Positions 10,803 to 19,218 of a stretch of DNA of 64,000 bases are shown piece by piece. Positions within the stretch are counted from its first letter, which is position 1. The number at the start of each line of letters is the position of its first letter. Location of the stretch: assembly GCF_020907985.1 (NCBI RefSeq), contig NZ_JAJJPA010000018.1:1-64000 (forward strand), written 5' to 3'. A model generated the notes under the pieces. It had not been told where the DNA came from and did not search any database. It worked only from the letters and a program-made list of their open reading frames with translations. The DNA is from Kitasatospora humi. Its GTDB lineage: Bacteria > Actinomycetota > Actinomycetes > Streptomycetales > Streptomycetaceae. The position numbers and the translations under genes are program-made.

Positions 10803-11956
10803 ACCGGCAGCTCCACCGCGACCCGGAAACCGCCCTCGGGCCCGGCGCCCGCGCTGAACCGGCCGCCCAGCAGGGCGACCCGCTCGCGCATGCCGGAGAT
10901 GCCGAAGCCGGAGCCCGCCGCGCCGGAGCGCCGCGCCCCGTGCCCGTCGTCGGTGATCTCGATGGCCAACTCCTGCTCCCCGTAAGCCACTCGGACCCGG
11001 CAGTGCCTGGCCCCGGAGTGGCGCACGGTGTTGGTGACCGACTCCTGGATGATCCGGAAGGCGGCGACGTCGACCTCGGGGGGCAACGGTCGGACCCGGC
11101 CCTCCCGGTGCACCCGGACCCGCACCCCGGCGTCCGCCGTCGTTTCGGCCAGCCGGTCGAGCGCCTCCAGGCCCACGGCCACGGCGACGCCTGACCGGTC
11201 CTCGTCGGCCCGGCGCAGCGAGACCAGCATCCGCCGCAGCCCGGCCAGGGTTTCGCGACTGGTGGCCTCGATGGCACCGAGTGCCTTGCGCGCGTCGGCC
11301 GGCTGGGTGTCCAGGACCAGCCCGGCCGCACCCGCCTGGACCGCGATGACGCCCATGCTGTGCGCCACCATGTCGTGCAACTCCCGGGCGATCCGCAGCC
11401 GTTCGGCAGTCAGCGCGTGGCAGCGCAAGGCCTCGCCGTAATCCCGTTGCCGGCGGATCGAGTTGCCGACCAGCCAGGCGATGGCGACCGCAGCGGCCAA
11501 CGCCGACAGCATGCTGACCAGGTCGCTCAGCACCTCCTGCCCATGGTTCAGTGCCACCCATTGGCAGACCCAGACGGCCAGTTCGGCACCGGCGGCCGCC
11601 AGGGCGGCGCGGCGCGGCCGGGTGGCCGCCAGGTAACCGACCAGGACGGACAGCACCAGGAAGAACGGCCAGGTCCGCATCCCCGGCACCGCGACCGCGC
11701 ACGACTCGGCCAGCAGCACCCCGAAGACCGGCAGCGGCCACCGGCGGGCCCAGCCGACCGGAAGCGCCAGTGCGGCCGCCAGTACCGCCCGGGCCGGGAG
11801 GACCGCGACGACCGACTGGTGCGACGGCGGGCCGAACGGCCCCGGCCGACCGGTCGTGGTGACGAACAGCAGCAGCGCGAACAGCCCGGCGGCGCACCAG
11901 GTCAATGCCGACCAGACGTACGGCGGCAGTCGCCTCAGCCACGGGGGTCGCGGCAT
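10799..11956 (-). CDS. sensor histidine kinase (HisKA_3 type)
   Basis: Membrane kinase of about 385 aa partnered with the response regulator it overlaps. The N-terminal half contains about five hydrophobic segments (residues 15-165) with short loops, as in kinases that sense membrane state. The phospho-acceptor His is in ELHDMVAHSMGVI near residue 200. The ATP-binding domain shows the N box (IIQESVTNTVRHSGA) and G box (ITDDGHGARRSGAAGSGFGI). ATG 11956 is chosen; a GTG four codons upstream is possible and neither has a strong ribosome site. It lacks a large extracellular sensor domain. Confidence 0.92.
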   Translation of the reverse strand: MPRPPWLRRLPPYVWSALTWCAAGLFALLLFVTTTGRPGPFGPPSHQSVVAVLPARAVLAAALALPVGWARRWPLPVFGVLLAESCAVAVPGMRTWPFFLVLSVLVGYLAATRPRRAALAAAGAELAVWVCQWVALNHGQEVLSDLVSMLSALAAAVAIAWLVGNSIRRQRDYGEALRCHALTAERLRIARELHDMVAHSMGVIAVQAGAAGLVLDTQPADARKALGAIEATSRETLAGLRRMLVSLRRADEDRSGVAVAVGLEALDRLAETTADAGVRVRVHREGRVRPLPPEVDVAAFRIIQESVTNTVRHSGARHCRVRVAYGEQELAIEITDDGHGARRSGAAGSGFGISGMRERVALLGGRFSAGAGPEGGFRVAVELPV

Positions 11957-12115
11957 CGCTTGATCCACCCGGCGATCGTAGCCAGCCACCCCACCCGCGT
12001 CGTCCCCCCGGGGGCGTACGCCCCGCGGGCTACCGGTGTCCGCCACCGGCCGGACGCGGTACGGGCCCGGTCCGGGACACCGTGGGGGCACCGACCCGAC
12101 GCACGAGGAGAGCGC

Positions 12116-12847
12116 GTGACCGCCGTCTTGCGGGCCCAGGGACTGGGCAAGAGGTACAAACAGCGCTGGGCCCTGGCGGACTGCCGCCTGGAGATCCCGG
12201 CCGGCCGCGTCGTCGGCCTGGTCGGCCCCAACGGAGCCGGGAAGTCCACCCTGCTGAACCTGGCCGCCGGGATGCTGACGCCGACGACGGGCACGATCGA
12301 GGTGTGCGGCGGCCGCCCGGGTGACGGCGCGGCACAGTTGGCCAAGGTCGGCTTCGTCGCCCAGGACACCCCGACCTACGCCGGGCTCAGCATCGAGGAC
12401 CACTTCCGGCTCGGCGCCCGGCTCAACCCCGGCTGGGACGACCGCCTGGCCCGTGACCGGATCCGCCGGCTCGGACTGGACCCGGCCCAGCGGGCCGGGA
12501 GCCTGTCGGGCGGCCAACGCGCCCAGCTGGCCCTCACCCTGGGGGTCGCCAAGTGCCCCGAGTTGCTGCTCCTGGACGAACCGGTGGCCGCCCTCGACCC
12601 GCTGGCCCGCAGCAGGTTCCTCGACGACCTGACGGAGGCCGCCGCCGAGCTGGAGTTGAGCGTGGTGCTCTCCTCCCACCTGGTCGCCGACCTGGAGCGG
12701 GCCTGCGACCACCTCGTCGTGCTGGTCGGCTCCCGGGTCCGAATGGCCGGGGACATCGACGAGTTGCTCACCGCCGGGCAGCAACTCACCGGCCGCCGAC
12801 CCACCTTGGAAGACCTGGTGCTGACCGCCCTGGAGGAGACCCGATGA
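12116..12847 (+). CDS. ABC transporter ATP-binding protein
   Basis: Nucleotide-binding subunit of 243 aa for an ABC-2 type exporter. Walker A is GPNGAGKST, the Q loop is VAQDTPTY, the signature is SLSGGQRAQ and Walker B is LLLLDEP. The H loop is SSHLVADL. The GTG start at 12116 follows GAGGAGAG. Its stop overlaps the ATG of the permease gene (12844-12846). It is divergent from the histidine kinase gene, so the arrangement is a two-component system facing an exporter. Confidence 0.93.
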   Translation: MTAVLRAQGLGKRYKQRWALADCRLEIPAGRVVGLVGPNGAGKSTLLNLAAGMLTPTTGTIEVCGGRPGDGAAQLAKVGFVAQDTPTYAGLSIEDHFRLGARLNPGWDDRLARDRIRRLGLDPAQRAGSLSGGQRAQLALTLGVAKCPELLLLDEPVAALDPLARSRFLDDLTEAAAELELSVVLSSHLVADLERACDHLVVLVGSRVRMAGDIDELLTAGQQLTGRRPTLEDLVLTALEETR

Positions 12848-13824
12848 CCTGGCTGACCTGGCGCCAGTTCCGCGCCCAAGCCGCCTGGGTCTTCGGCGGC
12901 GTCGCCGTCTTCGCGGCCGTGCTCGCCGCCACCGGCCCCCGGCTGGCCGAGCTGCACCGGACGGCGGGGGACCAGTTCTTCCAGCTGCTGAGCAGCAGCT
13001 ACGACGACCTGTACCTGCTGGGCGCCCTGCTGGTGCGCGCCGTGCCGGCCGTCATCGGCGTCTTCTGGGGAGCGCCGCTGGTGGCCCGGGAGTTGGAGAC
13101 GGGCACGCACCGGCTGGTGTGGAACCAGTCGGTCACCCGGACCCGCTGGCTGGCCGCCAAACTCGGGCTGGTCGGCCTGGCCGCGGTGGCCGCCACCGGG
13201 CTGCTCACGCTCGCGACGTCCTGGTGGTGCGTCCCGATCGACCAGGCCATCGCCCACGGCGGCGACGCGCCGGGCTTCCCCGATCGGCTCTCCCGCATGA
13301 TCTTCGACTCGCGCGGTGTCGTGCCGGTGGGCTGGGCCGCGCTGGCCTTCACCCTGGGCGTGGCGGTCGGGATCGTGCTGCGCCGGACGGTGCCCGCGAT
13401 GGCGGCCACGCTCGCCGGGTTGGCGGTGGCCGAGGGCGTGATGTCGATCCTCGTCCGGCCGATGCTGATCGCACCCGACAAGGTCACCGTGCCGATCACC
13501 GCCGACAACCTGCAGGGGCTGCGCAACGGCGCGCTGTCCGTGGACTTCGACCGGCACAGCGCCTGGGTGGTCGCCGAGCGGACCCTGGACGCCGCCGGCC
13601 AACCCGTCCCGCTGCCACCCGCGTTCACCAACTGCATGCAGTCCGGCGGCGATCCGAATGTCTGCGGCGCTGTGCTGGGCAAGCTCGGCTACCGGCAGGA
13701 GACCACCTTCCATCCCGCCGGCCACTTCTGGCCGCTGCAGTGGGCCGAGACCGGGCTGCTCCTCGCCCTGGCGCTGCTCATCGCCGCGCTGTGCTTGAGG
13801 TGGGTCCGCCGGCAGCCGGCCTGA
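12844..13824 (+). CDS. ABC-2 type transporter permease
   Basis: Integral membrane subunit (326 aa) translated from an ATG overlapping the stop of its ATPase gene. Hydrophobic segments are visible at about residues 15-32, 60-80, 100-125, 165-185, 190-210 and 300-317. A soluble loop of about 80 residues at 215-295, containing two Cys, probably lies outside the cell. The sequence is typical of the Streptomyces permeases that follow this ATPase type. The substrate is unknown; antibiotic or peptide export is plausible from the kinase context. Confidence 0.85.
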   Translation: MTWLTWRQFRAQAAWVFGGVAVFAAVLAATGPRLAELHRTAGDQFFQLLSSSYDDLYLLGALLVRAVPAVIGVFWGAPLVARELETGTHRLVWNQSVTRTRWLAAKLGLVGLAAVAATGLLTLATSWWCVPIDQAIAHGGDAPGFPDRLSRMIFDSRGVVPVGWAALAFTLGVAVGIVLRRTVPAMAATLAGLAVAEGVMSILVRPMLIAPDKVTVPITADNLQGLRNGALSVDFDRHSAWVVAERTLDAAGQPVPLPPAFTNCMQSGGDPNVCGAVLGKLGYRQETTFHPAGHFWPLQWAETGLLLALALLIAALCLRWVRRQPA

Positions 13825-13831
13825 CCGCCGG

Positions 13832-14335
13832 TCACCCCGGCGGCGCCGGGACGATCAGCACCGGGCAGGCGGCGTGGTGGGCGGCCGCCGAGCTGACCGA
13901 GCCCAGCAGGAGCCGGCTGAACCCGCCGTTGCCCCGGGCACCCACCACCAGGGTGTGCTGACCGACGGCGGCGGTGAGCAGCACCTCGATCACCTGGCCG
14001 CAGGCGACGTGCACCGAGCACGGACCGGTGAACGGGAGCTGCCGGGCCCGCCGCACGGCGTGGACCGCGCGGCACAGCCCGTCGGCCAGGCTCCCGCTGA
14101 GCTGCTCGGTGCTGTGCCGCAGCACGTCGGTCAGGCCCACCGGGTGGCCGTCACCCTGCGCCGGGTCGACCACGCCGATGACGTAGAGCGGCACGCCGTG
14201 CAGCTGCGCCTCGGTCATCGCGCGGTCCAGGGCCCAGAGCGAGCCGTCCGAGCCGTCGCAGGCCGCCAGCACCCCGGGCGGATGCGGCGGGGTGGGCAGC
14301 GCGGTGCTGACCGGAAGCTCGTCAACGGTGGTCAC
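13832..14335 (-). CDS. universal stress protein (UspA family)
   Basis: Single-domain UspA protein of 167 aa. The ATP-binding signature G-2x-G-9x-G(S) is present as VVGARGNGGFSRLLLGSVS near the C-terminus, and the first strand is VLAACDGSDGSLWALDRA. The GTG at 14333-14335 is chosen because GAGGAGG lies five bases upstream; an ATG at 14362 would add nine residues. It converges with the exporter operon. Next to it are 86-bp tandem repeats. Confidence 0.88.
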   Translation of the reverse strand: MTTVDELPVSTALPTPPHPPGVLAACDGSDGSLWALDRAMTEAQLHGVPLYVIGVVDPAQGDGHPVGLTDVLRHSTEQLSGSLADGLCRAVHAVRRARQLPFTGPCSVHVACGQVIEVLLTAAVGQHTLVVGARGNGGFSRLLLGSVSSAAAHHAACPVLIVPAPPG

Positions 14336-14417
14336 GGGCACCTCCTCGGCTGACAGCGCCATGATCGGTGAGCCACCCGTCCGCCGGAAGGCGCCGCGCC
14401 GTCGGCCCGCCACCGGC

Positions 14418-14624
14418 CGCTCAGCCCACCCGCACCCCCGCCAGGGCCCGCCACAGGGCGCTCCGCCCCAACAGCCGCCATGCCGACGCAGCCACCCACC
14501 GGACGCTCAGCCCACCCGCACCCCCGCCAGGGCCCGCCACAGGGCGCTCCGCCCCAACAGCCGCCATGCCGACGCAGCCACCCACCGGACGCTCAGCCCA
14601 CCCGCACCCCCGCCAGGGCCCGCC
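14418..14624. repeat. 86-bp tandem repeat, about 2.4 copies
   Basis: Units begin at 14418, 14504 and 14590 with CGCTCAGCCCACCCGCACCC. The third, partial copy (about 35 bp) is the true 3' end of the asparagine-synthetase-like gene, including its stop codon. The two full copies lie downstream of it and repeat that gene end plus about 50 bp. I see no differences between the two full units, so the amplification looks recent. Confidence 0.9.
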
Positions 14625-16818
14625 GCTGCGGCACCGGCAGGCCGGTCCAGCAGGCGCCGCCCCGCCGGGCTTCGAAGCGCCGCAGCCACAGCTCCACCGC
14701 CACCAGGTCGGCCAGCCCGTCCAGCGCGCCCGGCGGCACCTCGCCGTACGGGTCGGCGGCGGCACCCAGCGCCCGGCGCACCGCGGGCAGGTCGATCAGC
14801 CCGGCCTCGGCGAGCAGCGGCGCCCGGAACAGGTCGGCCAGCGCGTCGCCGGCCCGGCGCAGGCCGAGCCGGGCGGCGGCGGCCCGGTCGGGGCGCGGCG
14901 CCCGGCCCCAGTCGGGCGGCAGGTCGACGCGGCCCGCCCCGGCGAGCACGGTGCGCAGCAGGGCGTGCCGGGCGCCGGGTTGCAACCGCAGGTCGGCGGG
15001 GAGCAGCCGGGCGGCGCGGACCACCCGGTTGTCGAAGAACGGCGCGTGCACCCGCTGCCCGTGCCGCTCGGCGACCTGCACCAGGGTGCGGTAGTTGGCC
15101 GCGTGGTGGTGCAGCGCCAGCTTGGCCCGGTGCGCGCCGGGGGCCAGCAGCGGCTCGGGCCCCCGGGCGGCGAGCCGCAGCCGCAGGGCCACGGCGGCGA
15201 GCGCGTCGTCGGAGAGCCAGCGGGCGGCGGGGCCCGGCACCAGCCAGGCGAGGTCGGCGGCCGAGTGGGCGCCCATGGTCTGGCGCACGCCGGGGCCGGT
15301 CGTGCCGCGCCGGGTGGTCAGTTGGACGGCGGCGTCGTCCAACGCCTCGGCCCAGCGGGCCCGGGCCAGCCTGCGCGCTGCCCGCAGCACCGTGACGGGG
15401 GTGCGCAGGGCACCGCTCAGGGTGCCGGTGAGCGCCCGGTCGGCGCCCGCCAACGCGGCCACCGGCGGCAGCAGTTCGCGCGGGCGGCCGTCCCGGAGCA
15501 GGTCGGCCAGCCGGGCCGGGTGGCCGTCCAGCACCTGGCGGGCGCCGTGGCCCGTGAGATGGTCGGTGCCGCCCGCGGCGAGCCGGGCGGCGGCGGCGCC
15601 GCCGGTGACCAGGGCCCGCCCGGGGGCGTCGGGGAGCGGGCCGGCCAGCGGGTCGTCGGACAGTTCGGCGTACGGGAGTTGGCTCGGGCCGGTGGGGAGC
15701 ACGGTGTGCCGCAGCCGGGGGCGGCCGGTGTCGTGCGGCGGCTCGGGGGCCGGGCGCGGCGACTCGTGCGAGGTGACGGCGGCGAGCAGTTCGGGGGTCG
15801 GCGGTTCCCCCTCCGGGGCGTCGTCGCGGGCCCAGGAGCCCTTGGTGGCGCCGGTCCGGCGGACCTGGGCCGGCACGCCGACGGCCGGCGGAGCGGCGGC
15901 AGGTGCGGCAGGGGCGGCAGGGGCGGCGCTGATCGGCACGGCGGCGGCGAGCAGGGCGACGGCGGTGGCGGCGGTGCCGTAGGAGAGGTCGGCGCCGATC
16001 CGGGGGCGGCCGCTGCCGGGGCCGCCGGGTGCCTGGCGGACCCGGGAGCGGACTGCTTCAAGCAGGCTGCGGGTCAACTCCCGCACTGCCGCCGCCTCGC
16101 CGTCGGGGGACGGGCCGGTGCCGGCGGTGCCCTCCTCGTCGTAGCCCTTCACCTGGGGTCTGCCGCCGCGGATCGCCAGGGTGTGGCCGGGCGGCACCCG
16201 GTGCACGCCGGTGTAGGGGGTGCTGGTGCCGAGCGCCTCGGCGGACTCGGGGCAGGCGAGCGCGGCGGCCAGGTGACCGGTGTCCACGCCGGCGCCGACC
16301 AGGTCGGCCAGCGGCAGCCCGGCGGTGGCGTAGGCGGTGCCGCCGCACCAGGGGGTGTGGAAGACGGGTTGCAGGCCGGCCAGGTCGGTGACCAGCAGGG
16401 TGGAGCGGGTGCCCAGGCGCAGCACGGCGGTGTAGCTGCCGGCCCAGCCGGTGAGGTGGCGCACCGCGCCACCGCGGGCGGCGGCCAGCCCGGCGGCCAA
16501 CTCCTGGTCGGCGGCGCCGCAGTGGCCGAGCACCAGCAGCCGGGCGGTGGCCTCGGTGTCGGCGCTGAGGTCGGCCGGGCCGGTGACCGGCTGCGGGGCG
16601 CGGTCGCCGGGCCGGTGCACGAACTGGCGGATCTCCTCCGGGCGCCAGTCGCCCACCGCCCACAGCGGGTCGGGGCCGGTCCACAGCGCGCGGGCGGCTA
16701 TCGGGCGCACGGTGGCGAGGGCGGCGAGCGCCTCCTGCACGGTCTGGTCGAACGGACGCCGGGCGGCGAGCAGCCGGCCCTGCGACACGCCACCGCTCCA
16801 TCCCGCAAGCCACCGCAT
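14593..16818 (-). CDS. asparagine synthetase-like protein with degenerate active sites
   Basis: A 741-aa protein with a class-II amidotransferase-like N-terminal half (LTGWAGSYTAVLRLG, TDLAGLQPVFHTPW) and an asparagine-synthase-like C-terminal half. Both catalytic signatures look lost. The N-terminus begins MRWLAG rather than with a catalytic Cys. The expected pyrophosphate loop SGGxDS is replaced by GADLSYGTAATAVALL near residue 325. The family motif region near PFFDNRVVRAARLLP is preserved. ATG 16818 follows GGAGG. Lasso-peptide cyclases share this fold, but no precursor, protease or PqqD-like gene is adjacent. A non-catalytic or altered role is inferred. Confidence 0.8.
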   Translation of the reverse strand: MRWLAGWSGGVSQGRLLAARRPFDQTVQEALAALATVRPIAARALWTGPDPLWAVGDWRPEEIRQFVHRPGDRAPQPVTGPADLSADTEATARLLVLGHCGAADQELAAGLAAARGGAVRHLTGWAGSYTAVLRLGTRSTLLVTDLAGLQPVFHTPWCGGTAYATAGLPLADLVGAGVDTGHLAAALACPESAEALGTSTPYTGVHRVPPGHTLAIRGGRPQVKGYDEEGTAGTGPSPDGEAAAVRELTRSLLEAVRSRVRQAPGGPGSGRPRIGADLSYGTAATAVALLAAAVPISAAPAAPAAPAAAPPAVGVPAQVRRTGATKGSWARDDAPEGEPPTPELLAAVTSHESPRPAPEPPHDTGRPRLRHTVLPTGPSQLPYAELSDDPLAGPLPDAPGRALVTGGAAAARLAAGGTDHLTGHGARQVLDGHPARLADLLRDGRPRELLPPVAALAGADRALTGTLSGALRTPVTVLRAARRLARARWAEALDDAAVQLTTRRGTTGPGVRQTMGAHSAADLAWLVPGPAARWLSDDALAAVALRLRLAARGPEPLLAPGAHRAKLALHHHAANYRTLVQVAERHGQRVHAPFFDNRVVRAARLLPADLRLQPGARHALLRTVLAGAGRVDLPPDWGRAPRPDRAAAARLGLRRAGDALADLFRAPLLAEAGLIDLPAVRRALGAAADPYGEVPPGALDGLADLVAVELWLRRFEARRGGACWTGLPVPQRRALAGVRVG

Positions 16819-16932
16819 CGTGCCTCCACCCGGAACCCCGTGGTCGTACCGGCCCGGTGCGGGCCAGGGACATCGTCCCACTGCGGGCGCCCGGGCGCGG
16901 GGTCGGCCGGGCCGGGTGGTTCCGGTGCCGGG

Positions 16933-17034
16933 CGGGCGGATCCGGACGCGGGATTGGGGCGCCGCGCGGGCGAATCCGGACGCGGGATTGGGGCGCCGCG
17001 CGGGCGAATCCGGACGCGGGGTTGGGGTGCCGCG
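16933..17034. repeat. 34-bp tandem repeat, three copies
   Basis: Units start at 16933, 16967 and 17001, each beginning CGGGCG(A/G)ATCCGGACGCGG. The first differs at one base from the second, and the third has two changes (GGGTTGGGGTG). It lies about 115 bp upstream of the asparagine-synthetase-like start. Confidence 0.9.
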
Positions 17035-17221
17035 CGACCCGGGGCTCCCCCTCCCTGCCCCGGACCGCGCGGCGCGGACGGCGCTGCCGGGTTCCACCCG
17101 GTGGCTGGCCGCCCGAGCTCGTTGTGGGGGCGGGCGCCGCGCGTCCGATCCGCGGCGCCCGGCCGCGTACCGCTCCAATCGCGTCATGGCCATGGCGAAA
17201 TGGCCGAAAGTAGCGCAAGCC

Positions 17222-17247
17222 CGGGAGGGCATCCGCATGCCCTCCCG
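17222..17247. terminator. strong hairpin in intergenic region
   Basis: CGGGAGGGCAT, loop CCGC, then ATGCCCTCCCG: eleven perfect base pairs. No gene ends nearby, so it could terminate an unannotated transcript or be an operator. Confidence 0.45.
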
Positions 17248-17414
17248 AGCCTCGGCCACCGCCCGCGGGGAACTGAGGCAGCGGCATCCCCCGGCCCGCC
17301 GGGTCCTCGACGGCGGGCCGACCCACTGCCCCCAAGCGAACTGCCGGGGCGCCGGTGGAGCCAGGGGGCACAGGTGGGCGCACGTCAACACATGACCGGA
17401 GCACGGCACCGCCC

Positions 17415-17429
17415 CTGACGTAACGTCAG
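17415..17429. promoter_or_regulatory. 15-bp perfect palindrome, candidate operator
   Basis: CTGACGT-A-ACGTCAG, about 140 bp upstream of the promoter of the NsdA-like gene. It has the form of a dimeric repressor site. Confidence 0.5.
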
Positions 17430-17569
17430 CACGGAGCGGCGCACCGCCGGCGAACCACCGCTCCCGCCGCCGCAGCCGCCTCCGCCCCGCGCCACCCCCG
17501 CACGCCAGGAGGTGCGCTCCCGGCGCGGCACCCCGGGGCGCACGATCCCGCCATCCGGAATACCTCCCC

Positions 17570-17598
17570 TTAACCCTGGGAACGCGGCCGACTACGCT
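17570..17598 (+). promoter_or_regulatory. candidate vegetative promoter of NsdA-like gene
   Basis: TTAACC (17570-17575), 17-bp spacer, TACGCT (17593-17598). This fits the HrdB-type consensus well. Transcription would begin about 45 bp before the ATG at 17648. Confidence 0.55.
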
Positions 17599-17647
17599 AG
17601 GTGCCACCGCATCGGGCCGCCGCGCACACCCACAGGGGGGCCGTCGC

Positions 17648-19156
17648 ATGAGCACCACCTCACGAGGACCGAACGAGCGGCTCGGCGCCCTGCTGACCCA
17701 GGCCCAGATGAGCAACGCCGGCCTGGCCCGCCGGGTCAACGACCTCGGCGCGCAACGCGGCCTGACCCTGCGCTACGACAAGACCTCGGTGGCCCGCTGG
17801 GTGAGCAAGGGCATGGTTCCGCAGGGCCCGGTGCCGCACCTGATCGCCACCGCGATCGGCGGCAAACTGGGGCGGCCGGTGCCGCTGGAGGAGATCGGCC
17901 TGGGCGGCACCGACCCGGCCCCGGAGCTCGGTCTGGCCTTTCCGCGCGAGGTGGCCGACGCGGTCCGCTCGGCCACCGACCTGTGGCGGGTGGACCTGGA
18001 GCTGCGCCGGGGCGCCGGCGGCGGGCGCTGGAGCGACGCACTGGCCGGCACCTTCTCCGCCGCCGCCTACACCACCCCGGTCTCCCGCTGGCTGATCAAC
18101 CCGGCGGACGGCTCGGTGGCCCGCGGCGAGCCGACCGACGCAAGCCCCGGCGGCCCGGCGGCGCCCCCGGCCGGCGCGGGCGCCTCCCAGCCTCCTCCGG
18201 CCCCGGGCCGGGGGAACCCCCAGGGCAGGGGGCGCCGGGGGCGGGTCGGCCAGGCGGACGCCGCCAAGCTGCGCGAGGCGGCCCAGGAGGCCCGCCGCTG
18301 GGACTCCAAGTACGGTGGCGGGGACTGGCGTTCGTCCATGGTCCCGGAGTGCCTGCGGCAGGAGGCCACGCCGCTGCTGCTGGCCTCCTACAGTGACGCG
18401 GTGGGCCGGGCCCTGTTCGGCGCGACCGCTGAACTCACCAGACTGGCAGGCTGGATGGCCTTCGACACCGGCCAGCACGAGGCCGCCCAGCGCTACTACA
18501 TCCAGGCGCTGCGGTTGGCCCGCGCTGCGGCCGACGTGCCGCTGGGCGGCTACGTCCTGGCCTCGATGAGCCTGCAGGCCGGCTACCGGGGCTTCGCCGA
18601 GGAGGCGGTCGACCTGGCCCAGGCCGCCCTGGAGCGCAACCGCGGCGTGGCCACCAACCGCACGATGAGCTTCTTCCACCTGGTGGAGGCCCGGGCCCAG
18701 GCGAAGGGCGTCAACGCGGCGGCGTGCGGCACGGCGCTCGCCGCCGCCGAGAGCGCGCTGGAGCGTTCGCGCCCCGGCGATCCCGACCCGGCCTGGCTCG
18801 ACTTCTACGCCTACGACCGGCTGGCCGCCGACGCCGCCGAGTGCTTCCGCGATCTCGGCATGCCCGCCAAGGTCCGCCAGTTCACCCTGGAGGCGCTGGC
18901 CCAGCCGACCGAGGGTTTCGTCCGCTCCCACGGCCTGCGGCTGGTGGTCTCCGCGATGGCCGAGGCCGAGGCCGGCAACCTGGACGCGGCGGTGGCCGCC
19001 GGCGAGCGGGCGGTCGAGGTGGCCGGCCGGATCTCCTCCCAGCGCAGCCGGGAGTACCTGTGGGAACTGGTGCGCAGGCTGGAGCAGTTCCAGGGCGAGC
19101 AGCAGGTGCGCGAGCTCACCGAGCGCGCCCGTCTGGTGCTGGCCGCGCCCGTCTGA
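17648..19156 (+). CDS. NsdA-like TPR regulatory protein
   Basis: A 502-aa cytoplasmic regulator of the actinomycete family that includes NsdA (a negative regulator of sporulation and antibiotics in Streptomyces). The N-terminal about 80 residues look like a degenerate helix-turn-helix (NAGLARRVNDLGAQRGL, DKTSVARWVSKGMVPQGP). The C-terminal 300 residues are tetratricopeptide-like helices (ALRLARAAADVPLGGYVLAS, AEEAVDLAQAALERNRG). A Pro/Gly/Arg-rich stretch at about residues 165-200 is encoded by an expanded copy of the interspersed GC-rich element and is probably an insertion. ATG 17648 follows CAGGGGGG. Assignment to the NsdA branch is by recognition of the layout. Confidence 0.75.
   Translation: MSTTSRGPNERLGALLTQAQMSNAGLARRVNDLGAQRGLTLRYDKTSVARWVSKGMVPQGPVPHLIATAIGGKLGRPVPLEEIGLGGTDPAPELGLAFPREVADAVRSATDLWRVDLELRRGAGGGRWSDALAGTFSAAAYTTPVSRWLINPADGSVARGEPTDASPGGPAAPPAGAGASQPPPAPGRGNPQGRGRRGRVGQADAAKLREAAQEARRWDSKYGGGDWRSSMVPECLRQEATPLLLASYSDAVGRALFGATAELTRLAGWMAFDTGQHEAAQRYYIQALRLARAAADVPLGGYVLASMSLQAGYRGFAEEAVDLAQAALERNRGVATNRTMSFFHLVEARAQAKGVNAAACGTALAAAESALERSRPGDPDPAWLDFYAYDRLAADAAECFRDLGMPAKVRQFTLEALAQPTEGFVRSHGLRLVVSAMAEAEAGNLDAAVAAGERAVEVAGRISSQRSREYLWELVRRLEQFQGEQQVRELTERARLVLAAPV
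18183..18222. repeat. interspersed GC-rich element, expanded copy D
   Basis: CCTCCCAGCCTCCTCCGGCC followed by CCGGGCCGGGGGAACCCCCA. It has the same overall plan as copies A and B but is longer, and it lies inside the NsdA-like gene in frame. Confidence 0.5.
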
Positions 19157-19218
19157 ACACCCGCCCCAGCCGCCGCTACCGGCTGACACGGCGGCACCCG
19201 CCGTGTCACCATCGCACG

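Larger units (their letters stand above)
16819..17647. other. 829-bp divergent intergenic region
   Basis: No gene is convincing here. It holds three tandem 34-bp units (16933-17034), a perfect 11-bp hairpin (17222-17247), a perfect 15-bp palindrome (17415-17429) and a good promoter for the downstream regulator gene (17570-17598). Its size and structure suggest either heavy regulation or an undetected small RNA. Confidence 0.6.

Noticed and set aside
14418..14624. CRISPR-like array
   Set aside because: Units are directly adjacent with no unique spacers, so they are simple tandem duplications. No Cas genes are in the window.
14593..16818. Lasso peptide biosynthesis locus
   Set aside because: Only a cyclase-like fold is present. 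I found no precursor peptide, PqqD-like or transglutaminase-like gene near it.
14368..17418. About 1000-codon plus-strand frame opposite the asparagine-synthetase-like gene
   Set aside because: Composition is repetitive and Gly/Arg-rich. It crosses the 86-bp and 34-bp repeats and matches no family, while the minus strand does.
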